Of a stretch of DNA of 64,000 bases, positions 63,744 through 64,000 are shown one piece after another (position 1 is the stretch's first letter; every line of letters starts with the position of its first letter). Position numbers and translations under genes: made by a program. The stretch is from Undibacterium parvum (lineage in GTDB: Bacteria > Pseudomonadota > Gammaproteobacteria > Burkholderiales > Burkholderiaceae_D): the NCBI RefSeq assembly GCF_003955735.1, contig NZ_CP034464.1:558001-622000 (forward strand), in the 5' to 3' direction. A model generated the notes under the pieces. The model did no database searches and was not told the DNA's origin. It was given only the letters and a program-made list of their open reading frames with translations.

Positions 63744-64000
63744 TTGGAACAATTGAAGTATTTTAAGAATGCCGATTACGACATTGATAGCATCCATCTA
63801 TTTCGCAACATTTCCCCAGAAGATAGGCAACAAATAGCCCACATCATCAAAAACTGCTTTGTGGTCAAAGCAAAAGCCGGGCAGATCGTGTTGGATGCGC
63901 ATAGCTTTGGCGCCCGCCTCTACATCGTGCTCAGTGGCGCATTAGGAAACACGGCCAGTAATACGACAGCAAGCCCAGACAGCAAAGCTACCGAACATAC
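63744..64000 (+). CDS. Cyclic nucleotide-binding domain protein (5' part, cut by window edge)
   Basis: Partial: about 85 codons from a TTG start at 63744 with GGA at plausible spacing; the start is uncertain. HLFRNISPEDRQQIAHIIKN, then FVVKAKAGQIVLDAHSFGARLYIVLSGAL, is the beginning of a CRP/CAP-type cyclic nucleotide-binding domain. The rest of the gene is outside the window, so whether a DNA-binding, GGDEF or kinase domain follows cannot be said. Same direction as the HDOD gene. Confidence 0.8.
   Translation, partial: MEQLKYFKNADYDIDSIHLFRNISPEDRQQIAHIIKNCFVVKAKAGQIVLDAHSFGARLYIVLSGALGNTASNTTASPDSKATEH

Overview
The window looks like chromosomal DNA of a betaproteobacterium of the order Burkholderiales, most likely family Oxalobacteraceae and possibly Undibacterium-like. 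The genus is a guess from gene content and mid-range GC. Supporting signs are the order pgk-pyk-fba-purC-purE-purK-tsaC, the cluster recA-recX-DUF2889-sucC-sucD, a beta-type 298-residue PurC, and a pilin gene followed by a TfpZ-like protein and a PglL-type ligase. No tRNA, rRNA, CRISPR array, prophage or intact insertion sequence was seen.

Layout. 1-2.7 kb: the 5' end of miaB, a small exported protein, a flavin reductase, a SemiSWEET and tsaC. 2.7-9.3 kb: a minus-strand run joining lower glycolysis (pgk, pyk, fba) to de novo purine synthesis (purC, purE, purK), translationally coupled to tsaC. 9.4-18.5 kb: azlCD, small enzymes, a YheT-type hydrolase, a BepA-like M48 protease, moaC and a PAS-GGDEF-EAL c-di-GMP protein. 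18.6-22.1 kb: type IV pilus block of pilin with a near-perfect sigma-54 promoter, a pilin accessory protein and an O-oligosaccharyltransferase. 22.2-23.7 kb: a tandem-FHA protein and a PP2C phosphatase. 24-28.6 kb: sucD, sucC, a DUF2889 gene, recX and recA, with a LexA-like box before recA and a terminator between recA and recX. 28.7-32.6 kb: tal, selD, rhlE. 32.9-35.8 kb: molybdate uptake operon modA-mop-modB-modC. 35.9-41 kb: fabI, plsY, ybaK, a lipoprotein glycerophosphodiesterase, xerD, ogt, and a strong candidate structured small RNA. 41.3-47.2 kb: a TRAP dicarboxylate transporter (dctPQM) with its two-component system (dctS, dctR). 47.4-50.3 kb: a five-gene minus-strand cluster of unrecognised proteins, two of them clear paralogues. 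50.9-64 kb: an M13 peptidase, a chemoreceptor, a lipoprotein, a membrane-anchored coiled-coil receiver protein, an amidohydrolase, membrane proteins, an HDOD pair and the start of a cyclic-nucleotide-binding-domain protein.

Most interesting. (1) The 47.4-50.3 kb cluster appears to encode variants of one small beta-rich module plus a coiled-coil protein, and it is the best candidate here for an undescribed system. (2) A roughly 188-nt RNA gene with its own promoter, GNRA-capped hairpin and terminator lies at about 40957-41144. (3) Two 101-bp MITE-like elements share terminal inverted repeats. (4) A REP-like palindromic family around CGCATATTCCATGCGG occurs at four intergenic loci. (5) A 23-bp perfect inverted repeat lies upstream of the PP2C gene. 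(6) Short tandem repeats whose unit is a multiple of three recur, mostly inside reading frames.

All assignments come from reading the sequence and remembered family features; no database search or folding program was run.
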